DNA of 64,000 nucleotides, from NCBI GenBank assembly GCA_009779265.1, contig WREP01000003.1, forward strand, positions 40,812-104,811, in the 5' to 3' direction. The DNA is from Betaproteobacteria bacterium (GTDB lineage: Bacteria; Pseudomonadota; Gammaproteobacteria; Burkholderiales; Rhodocyclaceae). The position numbers and the translations under genes are program-made. The notes under the pieces are model-generated. The model was given only the letters and a program-made list of their open reading frames with translations. It was not told where the DNA came from and did not search any database. Shown here in pieces: positions 51,375 through 63,886 of the stretch (position 1 is its first letter; every line of letters starts with the position of its first letter).

Positions 51375-53930
51375 ATGCGAATCCGGTACTTCATCTTCGG
51401 TGCCTCGGTAATCGTTGCGGCGCTGTGTTTTGGCGGTGCTTACTGGTCGCTCGACCGGGTGTTTGCTGATGCCATGCGCGCCAATGCGGCGCGCGCCTCC
51501 GAGGCCGCCACCCGGCTGGCCTTTGCCTCGATGTACGAGACCATGAGCCAAGGTTGGCGGCGCAGTCAGACCGATGCCTTTCTCCAGGCCATCGCCGATG
51601 CCAGCAAGGACAGTGGCATCTCCGTGCAGATTTATCGCGGCCCGGCGGTCGAGCAGACTTACGGCACGATCAGGCAGCCGCCGCTCGACGCCGAACTCGA
51701 GCAGGTGCTGGCCAGCGGTGAGCCGTTCCGTCTCGATGCCAGCGACCATGCCCGTCACATTTACCCCCTGCTGGCTGAGAAACGCTGTCTCGTCTGCCAC
51801 GAAACCGCCATCGGCGCTGTGCTCGGCGCCGTCGAGGTGCACCAGGAATATGCCGGCCTGCTGGCCGGCGCGCAGCGCAGCCTGATGTTGGCGCTCGCCG
51901 CGATTCTGTCGCTGGCCTTACTACCGGTGCTTGGTGCCGCGTGGTGGGTGAGCCGCCGCATCGAGCGTTCAGTACTGGCCTTGCAGACAGATTTCGACCG
52001 GGTCAACGCGGTTGGCGACCTGCGCAGTATCGCTCTGGCGGAACACGATCTCGGTTTCGTCGAGTTGAACCAGGTACTCACCGCGCTCGGCAGTTTATTG
52101 GAGAAACTGCGTTCGATCGCGGTAGATAAGGATGTCCTGACTTTCGAGATCGGCATGCTGGAAAAATTCGTCATCACCTCCGAGGTGGTGCGCGACTGGA
52201 GCGAGTATGTCAGCCGCCTGCTGGTGGATATCAATGGCGTGCTGCCGACGCACATGCTGTTCTCCATCTTCAGGATCGACGACGAACTGCTCGATCTGGA
52301 AATCTTCTGGCGCGGCCCGCCGACGGCACAGACCAAAGCCCTGGTCGAGAAATATATCCACCAGGAACTGACGGAACTGCGCGATTTCTCGGAATTCCGT
52401 ACCTGCAACGTCCATCACCATGTGGCACTGGCGAATGAGCAGGAGATCGAATTGAGCGGCGAGGCGATCGCGGTGCGGGTCAAATCCTTTTTCGTCGATA
52501 CGCCGAAAATCGGCGGCATCGTCGGCATCGGCGTGCACGCCGCCACGATCGAGGACGAGACGCTCCATCTGGTCATGGAGAGCGTGCTGTCCACGCTGCT
52601 CAATGTAATCGGCTCGGTCAAGGCGATCTACAAACACACCCGCGACCTGGAGTACTACGCTACCCGCGATCCGCTGACCGACCTCTTCAACCAGCGCATG
52701 TTCTGGGAGATGTGCACCAACGAGATCGACCGCGCGCAGCGTCACGGCCAGCACTTTGGCCTACTCTTGCTCGATTTCGACAACTTCAAGCTGATTAACG
52801 ACAACTGCGGTCACACCGCTGGCGACCTCTATCTCCAGCAACTGTCCCAGCAGATCCAGATGGCGCTGCGCGGCGGCGACATTCTCGCCCGCTACGGCGG
52901 CGACGAGTTCGTCGCCCTGCTGCCCGGCGCCAATCTCGACGTGACCGTCATGGTTGCCGAGCGCGTCCGGCAAAGCATCGCCGACCTCGAACTGACGACG
53001 CAGAACGGAGTGCGCATCCGCGGCACCGCCTCCATCGGCGTTGCCGTCTTCCCCGAACATGCCAACAACGCCAAGGATCTGGTGCTCTTCGCCGACAGCA
53101 TGATGTATCGCGCCAAGAATGTCGGCAAGGCGCAGGTGGCGGTGCCGACGCGGGAGGACATAATCGACATCTTCCGCGACATTTCGCAGAAGAGCGTGAT
53201 GGTGCTCGAAGCCATCGAAGCCCGTCGCGTCGTGCCCTTCTTCCAGCCCATCCTCGATGTCGCCAGCAAGCGCGTCGTCGCCTGCGAAGTGTTGTCGCGC
53301 CTCGAACTGGGCGAGGAAATCATCGGCGCCGATCAGTTCGTCGAGATCGCCGAGAGAATCGGCGTCATCCACCGCCTCGACATGCTGGTCGTCGAACAGG
53401 CGCTACAGGCGCTGAACAGCCAGAGACACGAGGGCGAAATATTCATCAATCTGTCGCCGCGCGCCCTGGTATTCAGCGAATTCGCCGTCGACCTGCGGCG
53501 CATCATCAACGCCAGCGGCATCGCGCCCAATCGCGTGGTGTTCGAGATCACCGAACGCGACACGGTGAAGAACATCGGCCTGCTCGAACGCTTCCTCATC
53601 GGCTTGAAGAACGACGGCTTCAAGCTGGCGATCGACGATTTCGGCTCCGGCTTCTCCTCCTTTCACTACCTGCGCCGTTTCCCCATCGACTACCTGAAGA
53701 TCGAGGGCGATTTCATCGCCAACATGCTGCGCAACGACAAGGATCACACCTTTGTCATCAGCATCCGCTCGCTGGCCCGCGAAATGGGCATCGCCGTCGT
53801 CGCCGAATTCGTCGAGACGGCGGAAATCCTGGAAGAACTGGAACGCCTGGAAATCCACCGCGCCCAAGGCTATTACATCGGCCGGCCAGCCCGCCAACTG
53901 CCGCCGGTCGATTGGCGGCCAGCGGCATAG
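51375..53930 (+). CDS. GGDEF-EAL protein with CxxCH sensor domain
   Basis: An 851-aa membrane protein for cyclic-di-GMP turnover. Order: TM1 (about 6-26), a periplasmic domain with the haem motif CLVCH at 138-142 (bases 51786-51800), TM2 (about 169-192), a helical linker and a GAF-like part, a GGDEF domain with intact GGDEF at 508-512 and an RxxD I-site (RGGD) five residues before it, and an EAL domain. The EAL signature reads EVL at 638-640, but the other catalytic motifs (FEITERD, IDDFGSG, EFVETAE, QGYYIGRP) are kept. Both activities are possible. Confidence 0.92.
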   Translation: MRIRYFIFGASVIVAALCFGGAYWSLDRVFADAMRANAARASEAATRLAFASMYETMSQGWRRSQTDAFLQAIADASKDSGISVQIYRGPAVEQTYGTIRQPPLDAELEQVLASGEPFRLDASDHARHIYPLLAEKRCLVCHETAIGAVLGAVEVHQEYAGLLAGAQRSLMLALAAILSLALLPVLGAAWWVSRRIERSVLALQTDFDRVNAVGDLRSIALAEHDLGFVELNQVLTALGSLLEKLRSIAVDKDVLTFEIGMLEKFVITSEVVRDWSEYVSRLLVDINGVLPTHMLFSIFRIDDELLDLEIFWRGPPTAQTKALVEKYIHQELTELRDFSEFRTCNVHHHVALANEQEIELSGEAIAVRVKSFFVDTPKIGGIVGIGVHAATIEDETLHLVMESVLSTLLNVIGSVKAIYKHTRDLEYYATRDPLTDLFNQRMFWEMCTNEIDRAQRHGQHFGLLLLDFDNFKLINDNCGHTAGDLYLQQLSQQIQMALRGGDILARYGGDEFVALLPGANLDVTVMVAERVRQSIADLELTTQNGVRIRGTASIGVAVFPEHANNAKDLVLFADSMMYRAKNVGKAQVAVPTREDIIDIFRDISQKSVMVLEAIEARRVVPFFQPILDVASKRVVACEVLSRLELGEEIIGADQFVEIAERIGVIHRLDMLVVEQALQALNSQRHEGEIFINLSPRALVFSEFAVDLRRIINASGIAPNRVVFEITERDTVKNIGLLERFLIGLKNDGFKLAIDDFGSGFSSFHYLRRFPIDYLKIEGDFIANMLRNDKDHTFVISIRSLAREMGIAVVAEFVETAEILEELERLEIHRAQGYYIGRPARQLPPVDWRPAA

Positions 53931-53953
53931 GGCTGCTCAAGACGGCGCGAAAC

Positions 53954-54021
53954 GGGATTGCTTCGCCGCTTCGCTTCTCGCAATGACTGGAATACCCGTC
54001 ATTGCGAGCGTAGCAATCCAG
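53954..54021. repeat. Dispersed palindromic repeat, family A
   Basis: Inverted arms GGATTGCTTCGCCGC and CATTGCGAGCGTAGCAATCC. The gene-free stretch 53931-54244 holds this repeat and then AT-rich sequence (TATATATATTT near 54217) that may be the promoter of the Sel1 gene. Confidence 0.8.
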
Positions 54022-54244
54022 ACCCCCCCCAATCACCGCCCGCGATAAACCGGCGACCGAGATTGCGCGCCAGCGCCACTGCCAGCGTCGAGCAGAACAA
54101 CCCGACAGTGATGCCGGAAACGACAAAGCGGGCGATCACCGGCAGCGGCAAGCGGACAAATAGATACAAAAACACCAAACAAATATAAAAACACTAAACA
54201 AAATCGAATTTATACTATATATATTTCATAATGGTAAAAATGAC

Positions 54245-55042
54245 ATGCTGCGAGTCATACGCGAGTGGATGCGCCTGGTCGCCATTGCTTTCGTTCTGCC
54301 GCTGATGCTTGCCGGGTGCCTGGATGCGGGACAGACACAATACGACCTTGGCTGGGCGCACGAAGAAGGCCTGGGCGTGGCACAGGACTATACCGAGGCC
54401 GTGAAGTGGTATCGCCAAGCGGCGGAAAAGGGCCATGCGGCAGCGCAATACAAACTTGGCGCGATGTATGAGACAGGTCGCGGCATAGCGCGGAATAATG
54501 CCGAGGCCCTGAAGTGGTACCGCAAGGCGGCGGAACAGGGATATGTAGAAGCTCAAACCAGCCTTGGCGTGATGTACGAAGCAGGTCGGGGCGTGGCGCG
54601 GGATTATGCCGAGGCCCTGAAGTGGACCCGCGAGGCGGCGGAACAGGAATACGCAAAAGCCCAAAACAACCTTGGCCGGATGTACTACGCCGGTTGGGGC
54701 GTCGAGCGGGATTATGCCGAAGCCCTGAAGTGGACCCATAAGGCGGTGGCACAAGGCTACGCAGAGGCCCAATACGGCCTTGGAAAAATGTATACCCGTG
54801 GTGAAGCCGTGGAGCGGGACTATGCCGAGGCCCTGAAGTGGTATCGCAAGGCGGCGGAACAGGGCCATGCGGGCAGCCAAAGCCGCCTTGGCCTGGCCTA
54901 CCTCTGCGGTTTGGGCGTGACGCAGGACGATGCCGAAGCCAGAAAATGGCTTCACTTGGCGGCGGAACAAGGAAATGAATACGCTAAAAACAAGCTCGCC
55001 GGCTGGGTATTCCGCACACTGGGCTGCGAACGCTTCAAGTAA
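54245..55042 (+). CDS. Sel1-repeat lipoprotein
   Basis: The 265-aa product has a lipoprotein signal with lipobox LAGC (Cys 25) and about six Sel1 repeats of 36 residues (pattern GLGV..DYAEAVKWYRQAAEKGHAAAQYKLG). It should be a periplasmic, lipid-anchored scaffold. ATG 54245 is used; ATG 54269 gives a shorter signal. Sel1 repeat DNA is similar between units. Sel1 lipoproteins often go with signalling or cell-envelope functions; the exact role here is unknown. Confidence 0.88.
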   Translation: MLRVIREWMRLVAIAFVLPLMLAGCLDAGQTQYDLGWAHEEGLGVAQDYTEAVKWYRQAAEKGHAAAQYKLGAMYETGRGIARNNAEALKWYRKAAEQGYVEAQTSLGVMYEAGRGVARDYAEALKWTREAAEQEYAKAQNNLGRMYYAGWGVERDYAEALKWTHKAVAQGYAEAQYGLGKMYTRGEAVERDYAEALKWYRKAAEQGHAGSQSRLGLAYLCGLGVTQDDAEARKWLHLAAEQGNEYAKNKLAGWVFRTLGCERFK

Positions 55043-55177
55043 ACGCGGGGATTTCTCCGCATCCCTTGCAACCGCACCGCCGCGGCGGGCAAAGCCAATA
55101 CCCGCCGCGCCGCGCGCCGGCATGCGCGATGGGCGAACCAGCCGCCGTCTCCCTTGCCGCCTCCCCCTCTCCCCCGG

Positions 55178-55202
55178 CCCCTCTCCCGCGAGGGGAGAGG
55201 GG
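55178..55202. repeat. Hairpin repeat CCCCTCTCCC...GGGAGAGGGG
   Basis: Perfect 10-bp arms around GCGAG. Between 55043 and 55401 there is no supported gene: besides this hairpin a 9-bp GC-rich dyad (55081-55109) follows the Sel1 stop and may end its transcript. Confidence 0.6.
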
Positions 55203-55401
55203 AGCGTCGAGCTTTCGCCTCAACCTCCGGTTCCGGAGCGCAAGCCGACAGAACCGCGCTGCATCAGTCTTACCTCGCCAGGCGGTTGGACGAGGAAACC
55301 CGTGTGCCGTGGCGTTTTCCGGCCTGGGTCTATGTTGGCGCCTGCCCTGGGCCTGAGCGGCTCGTGCTGATGCCGGGGGCGGCCGGGGTAAAATCGCGGC
55401 G

Positions 55402-58866
<3,465 letters not shown>

Positions 58867-58992
58867 ATGGTGTTACTTCGGGGCCGGCGATACGGCCAGC
58901 GAAGTCCTTGCCGGCGGCGCCAACGGCAGCGATGGCCCGGTCGGCCTTGTCAGGCGTGCCGAGCGGAAATATAAGACGAAACTGTTGCGTCG

Positions 58993-59586
58993 TCAGACCA
59001 CGCGCTGGCGGGCGGCCAGGTGGCCGAACAAAAAGCCCTTGATTTCGTGGAAGGGGATCGGCGGCTTGGGAAAGGTCGTGATATCCGGCGGCAGGCCACC
59101 ATGGGCGGTGGTGCTTTCGCGATCGACAGTGCCGACCGCGACGATGTCCATATGCGCCAGATCGGAACTGGCCCGCAACTGGCGGATCATCTCGAAACCG
59201 TCCATGCCCGGCATCGCCAAGTCGGCGATCAGCACATCCGGCAGCCGGTGACCGATCTGTAGCAGCGCCTTGAAGCCGCTGTCGACGATGCTCAGGTTGA
59301 GCGGCAGCTCCCAGCCATCCATGGTCGTCCGGTAGATTTGTTGCAGAACCGGATCGGCTTCGGTGATCAGGACATCGAGCCGGCTCCCGCCATTGTGCCC
59401 GTAGGGCGGCAGATTGCGCCGACGAATGAGCAGGGCTTCGACCGAATTGACCGGAATCCGGCGATGCCCGCCGGTCGTTTTCCAGGCTTCGAGGGCGCCG
59501 CATTCGACCATGTTCTGCACGGTACCGAGGGAAACGCCAAGACGCTGTGCTGCCTGGCGGGTACTGAGAAATTCGGGTTCTGCCAT
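58993..59586 (-). CDS. HTH (excisionase/MerR-like) fused to receiver domain
   Basis: The 197-aa product has an N-terminal DNA-binding domain of the excisionase/MerR type (LSTRQAAQRLGVSLGTVQNM...GGHRRIPVNSVEALL, residues 6-54) and a C-terminal receiver domain with acidic residues E76/D78, phospho-acceptor D122 (LIADLAMPGMDGFEM) and a Lys near 174. The order DNA-binding then receiver is the reverse of most response regulators. No kinase lies next to it. ATG 59586 is followed upstream by AT-rich DNA. Confidence 0.85.
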   Translation of the reverse strand: MAEPEFLSTRQAAQRLGVSLGTVQNMVECGALEAWKTTGGHRRIPVNSVEALLIRRRNLPPYGHNGGSRLDVLITEADPVLQQIYRTTMDGWELPLNLSIVDSGFKALLQIGHRLPDVLIADLAMPGMDGFEMIRQLRASSDLAHMDIVAVGTVDRESTTAHGGLPPDITTFPKPPIPFHEIKGFLFGHLAARQRVV

Positions 59587-60076
59587 GGCTATAAATCACT
59601 TATTTGTGAGAATTTATCATCTGCATCATACAATATCAGCATGAAACGCAAAAGAACAGCATTGGATTGTCGTTAGCCAAGTCGCTGCATTTTGCATGCG
59701 TGGAATACGACAAATCGTGGCTGCCTTTGCCGCGGATAAGCACCGGCTTTTCAACCATCTTGCGGATTTCGCCCATGGCCTGAACGCCCTGCCGGACAAG
59801 CCGATTTCGGAGCAGCCGGCGCAGCGGCCTACCGGGACTTGCTCCCGCGCCAGCAGCGCAATGCTGAGAAATCGGTCTTGTCGAGCGTTGCCAGCCATGA
59901 TCACATCAAATTGAAATCGTGGATTCTAAAGTATTTGGCAAGGCCGCCGCGCCCATTTACATAATTTACAATTTGTTGAACCGCTGCCACTTGGCGGTAC
60001 CACGGGCGTTTCGCTTTGGGCGCGACGCCTCGATGCTTGCGGCAGCCGTGATCGGGAACGGCAGCGCCGGGCCGCC
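59587..60076. other. Gene-poor stretch between HTH-receiver gene and pbpC
   Basis: About 490 bases. Short frames exist on both strands (for example minus 59626-59904), but none has a good ribosome site, a known family, or convincing codon use. It holds an AT-rich likely promoter for the HTH-receiver gene (59590-59640). Possibly a decayed gene. Confidence 0.4.
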
Positions 60077-62410
60077 TCAGCGCACACTGATACTGATCCG
60101 GTCGTAGCGCCCGCGCTCGTCCATGACGGTGATGTCAACGCGCCCCATCTCCTCCAGACGCTGGATCAGCGGCTGCTTGGCCGGACGGCGGGCAACCAGG
60201 CGACCGTTGATGAGCCAATACACCTCGCCGCGCTGGCCGCGCAATTCGAGGCGAATGACCGGCGGCTGATCGGGGCGCGGCCGTTTGATGATCTCACCCT
60301 GGCTCAAGCCGACAATGCGCAGCCCGGCTTCCGGCTCAACCGTCGGGCGACAGCGGGCATCCCAGGCCGGGGGCCGGGCCTTGGCCTGGATGTCGGCCGG
60401 CAGCCAGGGTTCGAGCGCCGCCGGCCAGCGCGCCGCCTCGACGCGGCGGCGAGGCCGGGCGCTGCATTCGGCGCTGACGCGCAGGCCGCTGGCGGCGTCG
60501 ACCTCGTAACTGAGGCGCGCCTCGCCGCCGCGCAGGCGGTCGGGGAAGGTCGGCGGCGCCGTGTCGTTGAGCAGCCAGGCCAGCATCCGCCGCTGGCAGA
60601 GCGCCGCTTCGTTTGGGTCGAAACGGGTGCCGAGCGGCCAGCAGACCGTTTCCTGGCGCACCGAGGGCGGCGCTATCCGGGGGGCCGGCGGCTGCCTGTC
60701 GATAACGGAAAAAATATCCACCAGCAGCGGCGCGGCGATATTGGCGCCGAAAAAGCCGGGATTGGGCGTGCCGTCCGGCCGGCCGACCCAGACGCCGACG
60801 GTGTAGCGATCGCTGACGCCGACCGACCACGCATCGCGAAAGCCGAAGCTGGTGCCGGTTTTCCAGGCGATGCCGCGGCGGATGCCCGGCCCCTGCTCCA
60901 CGGCGCGGCCAACCGGCCCGCCGGATTCGAGAATGTCGCGGATGATGAAAGCGGCGCCCGGCGACAACATGCGCTGCTCGATTAGCGGCTCTGCGGGCCG
61001 GTAGCGCGGCTTGCCCGACATGCCTTGGCGGGCGAAGGCGGTGTAGGCGCCGACCAGTTGCTCCAGGGTGGTGGCGGTGCCGCCGAGAATGACCGACAGA
61101 TTGGGCGTTTCGCCGCGCGGGAGGTCGAGCTTGAGGCCGCCGCGGCGCAGCGCGGCGACGAAGCGGTTGGGCTCCAGGCGGTCGAGCACTTCCACCGCCG
61201 GCACGTTGAGCGACTTCATCAGCGCCTCGGAAACGCCAACCGGGCCGTGGAAGGATTGCTGGAAATTGCCCGGCTGGTAGCCGCCGAAGGATTGCGGCAC
61301 GTCGGCAAGCAGGGATTCGGAATGGATCAGCCCTTCATCGAGCGCCAACCCATAGAGGAAGGGCTTGAGCGTCGAGCCGGGCGAACGCGCGGCGCGCACC
61401 ATGTCGACATAGGCGAAGCGGTCGGCATCGGCGAAATCGGCGGAACCGGCGTAAGCGCGCACTTCGAGCGTGGCGTTATCGACCACCAGGGCAGCCATCG
61501 AGACGCGCGGCGGCAGGACGCCGAGGCGGCTCGCCAGCAGCAGTTCGACGCTCTCCTGCATCGACGCGTCGATCGTCGTGTCGATGCGCCCCGCCCCCTT
61601 GGCTTCCCGACGTAGCCGCTCGGCGAGCAGCGGGGCCAGCAGCGGTTCGCGCACCGGCTGGGCGATGACGCTTTCCTGGCGGGCATCGCGGATATCGGCG
61701 TCGCTCCACAGGCCGGTCAGGCGATGCAGTACCTTATCGCGCGCCAGCCGCGCCGCCTCCGGCTGACGATCCGGGCGCAAGCGCGACGGCGCCTGCGGCA
61801 GCACGGCGAGCAGCGCCGCGTCGGCATGGCTCAACCGCCGCGCCGGTTTGCCGAGATAAGCGCGGCTGGCCGCCTCGACGCCTTCGAGTACGCCGCCCAT
61901 GGGCGCGTAATTGACGTAGAGGGTAAGAATCTCGTCCTTGGAATAGCGCCATTCCAGTTGCAAGGCGCGCAAAATTTGCCGCGCCTTGCCAGCCAGCGTG
62001 CGCGGCGTCGGCTCCAGAATACGGGCGACCTGCATGGTCAAGGTCGAGCCGCCGGAAACGATGCGGCCATGCCACGCCCATTGCCAGCCAGCGCGCGTCA
62101 GCGCCAGCGGATTGATGCCGGGATGCCAGCGGAACCACCGATCCTCATAGCGCAGCAAGGCTTGCAGGTAGAGCGGCGAGACATCGGCCAGCGCCACCGG
62201 ATGACGCCAGACATGGTCGCGGTCGGGAAAGGCGCGCAAGGGCGTGCCGTCGCGGGCGACGACGAGCAGCGCCCGCGGCGCATCGCGCCCCGGCACCGGC
62301 GGGGGAAAGAGGCGGTCGAGCGCGAACAGCCCGGCGAGCGCCAGCAGTACGGCGATGATCACCCGGCGATGCCAAGGCCGTAGGATGGGTAGAGCGTCAG
62401 CGAAACCCAT
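60077..62410 (-). CDS. pbpC: Penicillin-binding protein 1C
   Basis: Bifunctional peptidoglycan glycosyltransferase/transpeptidase-type protein. The 777-aa product has one N-terminal membrane segment (VIIAVLLALAGLFALDRLF), a glycosyltransferase domain (YEDRWFRWHPGINPLAL and GGSTLTMQVAR), a transpeptidase domain with SPGSTLKPF and KTGTS, and a C-terminal PBP1C-specific domain. The start ATG 62410 and the first 13 codons (MGFADALPILRPW) lie inside the family B repeat, so the native N-terminus was probably replaced when the repeat entered. Confidence 0.93.
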   Translation of the reverse strand: MGFADALPILRPWHRRVIIAVLLALAGLFALDRLFPPPVPGRDAPRALLVVARDGTPLRAFPDRDHVWRHPVALADVSPLYLQALLRYEDRWFRWHPGINPLALTRAGWQWAWHGRIVSGGSTLTMQVARILEPTPRTLAGKARQILRALQLEWRYSKDEILTLYVNYAPMGGVLEGVEAASRAYLGKPARRLSHADAALLAVLPQAPSRLRPDRQPEAARLARDKVLHRLTGLWSDADIRDARQESVIAQPVREPLLAPLLAERLRREAKGAGRIDTTIDASMQESVELLLASRLGVLPPRVSMAALVVDNATLEVRAYAGSADFADADRFAYVDMVRAARSPGSTLKPFLYGLALDEGLIHSESLLADVPQSFGGYQPGNFQQSFHGPVGVSEALMKSLNVPAVEVLDRLEPNRFVAALRRGGLKLDLPRGETPNLSVILGGTATTLEQLVGAYTAFARQGMSGKPRYRPAEPLIEQRMLSPGAAFIIRDILESGGPVGRAVEQGPGIRRGIAWKTGTSFGFRDAWSVGVSDRYTVGVWVGRPDGTPNPGFFGANIAAPLLVDIFSVIDRQPPAPRIAPPSVRQETVCWPLGTRFDPNEAALCQRRMLAWLLNDTAPPTFPDRLRGGEARLSYEVDAASGLRVSAECSARPRRRVEAARWPAALEPWLPADIQAKARPPAWDARCRPTVEPEAGLRIVGLSQGEIIKRPRPDQPPVIRLELRGQRGEVYWLINGRLVARRPAKQPLIQRLEEMGRVDITVMDERGRYDRISISVR

Positions 62411-62468
62411 CAATTTCCAAGCACAGCGCTTTGTGATGATGGGTTTCGCTGCGCTCTACCCATCCTAC
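62380..62468. repeat. Dispersed repeat, family B (inverted pair)
   Basis: Two 31-base arms (GTAGGATGGGTAGAGCG...AAACCCAT at 62380-62410 and its complement at 62438-62468) around a 27-base middle. One arm forms the start of pbpC; the other ends exactly at the half attC site. The same arm occurs alone at 42128. A MITE-like structure. Confidence 0.85.
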
Positions 62469-62494
62469 CGGGCTCATCAATTCCCAAGTTAGGT
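62468..62494 (-). other. Truncated attC site (attC-0)
   Basis: On the minus strand, directly after the membrane-protein gene, the sequence ACCTAAC fits the RYYYAAC inverse core, and GAGCCCGG follows at the distance seen in the two complete sites. The second half (G-TTRRRY) is missing because family B repeat DNA begins there. Confidence 0.6.
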
Positions 62495-62501
62495 TGCATT
62501 T

Positions 62502-62858
62502 TCAAAGCGCTCTGATACCAGAAAACAAGCTAGAGCCCCCGATTGCTACGGCGATGGCAAAATAGAAAAAAGCCATTTTTCTGCTGGCTGGACAAGAAAA
62601 ATGCTCGCAGACCCAAATGAGCGCCCGGAAGAAAAAGGTTTTATGGCTGAAATAGTAACTAGCCAAAAACATGAAACCCCAAGCCAGGATGTAGAGCCCG
62701 AGCATGATGTTACCCTGGGGAGACTGGTCGGCTCCTCGCCCAATGTCAATGTTTAGTGCTGCCACGAGAAATGCGACAAGCACTCCAACGAGTATAAAGC
62801 CGAGCCCAAGGCCGCTTTCGTTTGGGCGGCTAGCAGCGTTTGATGGTTTGTGTGCCAT
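62502..62858 (-). CDS. Cassette-borne small membrane protein
   Basis: The 118-aa product has three to four hydrophobic segments (GFILVGVLVAFLVAALNI, LGLYILAWGFMFLASYYF, MAFFYFAIAVAIGG). No family is recognised. ATG 62858 starts only six bases after the attC core of the upstream cassette, and the stop abuts attC-0: the one-gene, almost spacer-free structure of an integron cassette. GC is lower than in pbpC. Confidence 0.7.
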   Translation of the reverse strand: MAHKPSNAASRPNESGLGLGFILVGVLVAFLVAALNIDIGRGADQSPQGNIMLGLYILAWGFMFLASYYFSHKTFFFRALIWVCEHFSCPASRKMAFFYFAIAVAIGGSSLFSGIRAL

Positions 62859-62863
62859 ATGCA

Positions 62864-62923
62864 ACCTAACGGTCAAGATAACCGGCGCGGCGTGCTGTGT
62901 CCGGGTTGATTTTAGGGTTAGGA
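62864..62923 (-). other. attC-like site 1
   Basis: On the minus strand the site runs from TCCTAAC to GTTAGGT (GTTRRRY fits). The inner boxes AATCAACCCGG and CCGGTTATCTTGACC form the imperfect palindrome expected for a folded attC. It overlaps the stop codon of the DUF1643 gene and ends just before the next gene's ATG. Confidence 0.8.
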
Positions 62924-63439
62924 ACTGAGTGTTTGCATATAGCGACGTGCATCAAGCTCATGGAATGACCACGCATAACTAAGGCGGGAGGGATGCCGTG
63001 GATGCCCTGAATTTGTAAGCGTACCGAAATGCTGCCAAACTGTGCCATATTTTTGTAGCTGAAAAAACAGCTCCCGCGCTGCGGTGACAAAATAGCTTCT
63101 CGCATGGATACTTTCTCCCCATGCAGCCCAAACAACTGGAGCCGGGTTGGCAGCAACAAGTGTCTCAATGCAGTTCAGATTCTCCGAAAATGCCACGGTG
63201 TTTACATCAAGTGGCAAAGCGTTGAAATCTGTAGCGCGAACAGGGTAAAGATTTAGCATTACAAACCCGTCAAAACCATTCCGCTTTGCAACGCCGTCCA
63301 CCTTTGCAACGGTTGTATCCGATTTTTCTTTTGTCGCCGTACTAGGATTCAGACCAATGGCAAATAGTTTCCGCGGGCCATTTCTCCCCAAAGCGAAACG
63401 CCACATATCTTTTTGAGCATTCGAATAGATGTCATACAT
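62918..63439 (-). CDS. DUF1643 protein, integron cassette gene
   Basis: The 173-aa product matches DUF1643: LFAIGLNPSTATKEKSDTTV near residue 28, GFDGFVMLNLYPVRATDF, and the APVVWAAWG strand. This family is a frequent passenger of integron cassettes; function unknown. ATG 63439 starts seven bases after the attC-2 core, and the TAA lies inside attC-1. The lower GC and the tight flanks support a mobile cassette. Confidence 0.88.
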   Translation of the reverse strand: MYDIYSNAQKDMWRFALGRNGPRKLFAIGLNPSTATKEKSDTTVAKVDGVAKRNGFDGFVMLNLYPVRATDFNALPLDVNTVAFSENLNCIETLVAANPAPVVWAAWGESIHARSYFVTAARELFFQLQKYGTVWQHFGTLTNSGHPRHPSRLSYAWSFHELDARRYMQTLSS

Positions 63440-63445
63440 GGTAGC

Positions 63446-63506
63446 TCCTAACGGACAAGATAACCGGCGCACGGGACGTGCGTCCGGGTTGATTGAAGAG
63501 TTAGGC
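63446..63506 (-). other. attC-like site 2
   Basis: On the minus strand GCCTAAC (fits RYYYAAC) opens the site, and GTTAGGA closes it; inner boxes are AATCAACCCGG and CCGGTTATCTTGTCC, almost the same as in attC-1. The 61-bp length and the 83% shared inner bases with attC-1 mark both as sites of one array. Confidence 0.8.
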
Positions 63507-63568
63507 CCAAGATTCAGCAGCTTGATATGGCACCCAATTGCTAATAAATTTTTGCTTTGAAAGAAAGC

Positions 63569-63886
63569 TCAATGGTAATCGTCTTCGCGCTGGTGCCGCA
63601 CGGCACCGATCATTACCTGCTGATTTCCCTGTATCTCAAAGAGCGCCACATAGCCCGTGGTGCCAAAAGAAATGAGAAATTCTCGCACAAAGGCGCTATC
63701 TCCAGCCTTGCGGCAACTGAACGGACTATGTGCCAAGAACTCACATCCCTTCCTGACCGCCTGGATAGCCCGTTCAGGCAGATCCAAGTTGCCTGTGTGA
63801 TTGTTCAACTCTCGCTCCAGTACGTAATCAAACAGGCGCTCCAAATCTTCCTCAGCTTCTGGGCTGAAAATGACCTCAAAAGTCAT
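63569..63886 (-). CDS. ParE/RelE-type toxin
   Basis: The 105-aa product fits the RelE/ParE superfamily: FEVIFSPEAEEDLERLFDYV at the start, the middle Arg in AIQAVRKGCEFL and FVREFLISFGTTGYVALFEI, and a C-terminal VRHQREDDYH. The ATG 63886 overlaps the antitoxin stop (ATGA). Toxin-antitoxin genes are common in chromosomal integron cassettes, and attC-2 follows this gene by about 60 bases. Confidence 0.88.
   Translation of the reverse strand: MTFEVIFSPEAEEDLERLFDYVLERELNNHTGNLDLPERAIQAVRKGCEFLAHSPFSCRKAGDSAFVREFLISFGTTGYVALFEIQGNQQVMIGAVRHQREDDYH

Noticed and set aside
54245..55042. CRISPR-like or tandem-repeat array in the Sel1 gene
   Set aside because: The repeats are in-frame 108-bp Sel1 units that vary like protein repeats.
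59626..59904. 92-aa minus-strand ORF
   Set aside because: No ribosome site, no family, and competing frames of equal quality; kept as an unassigned stretch.
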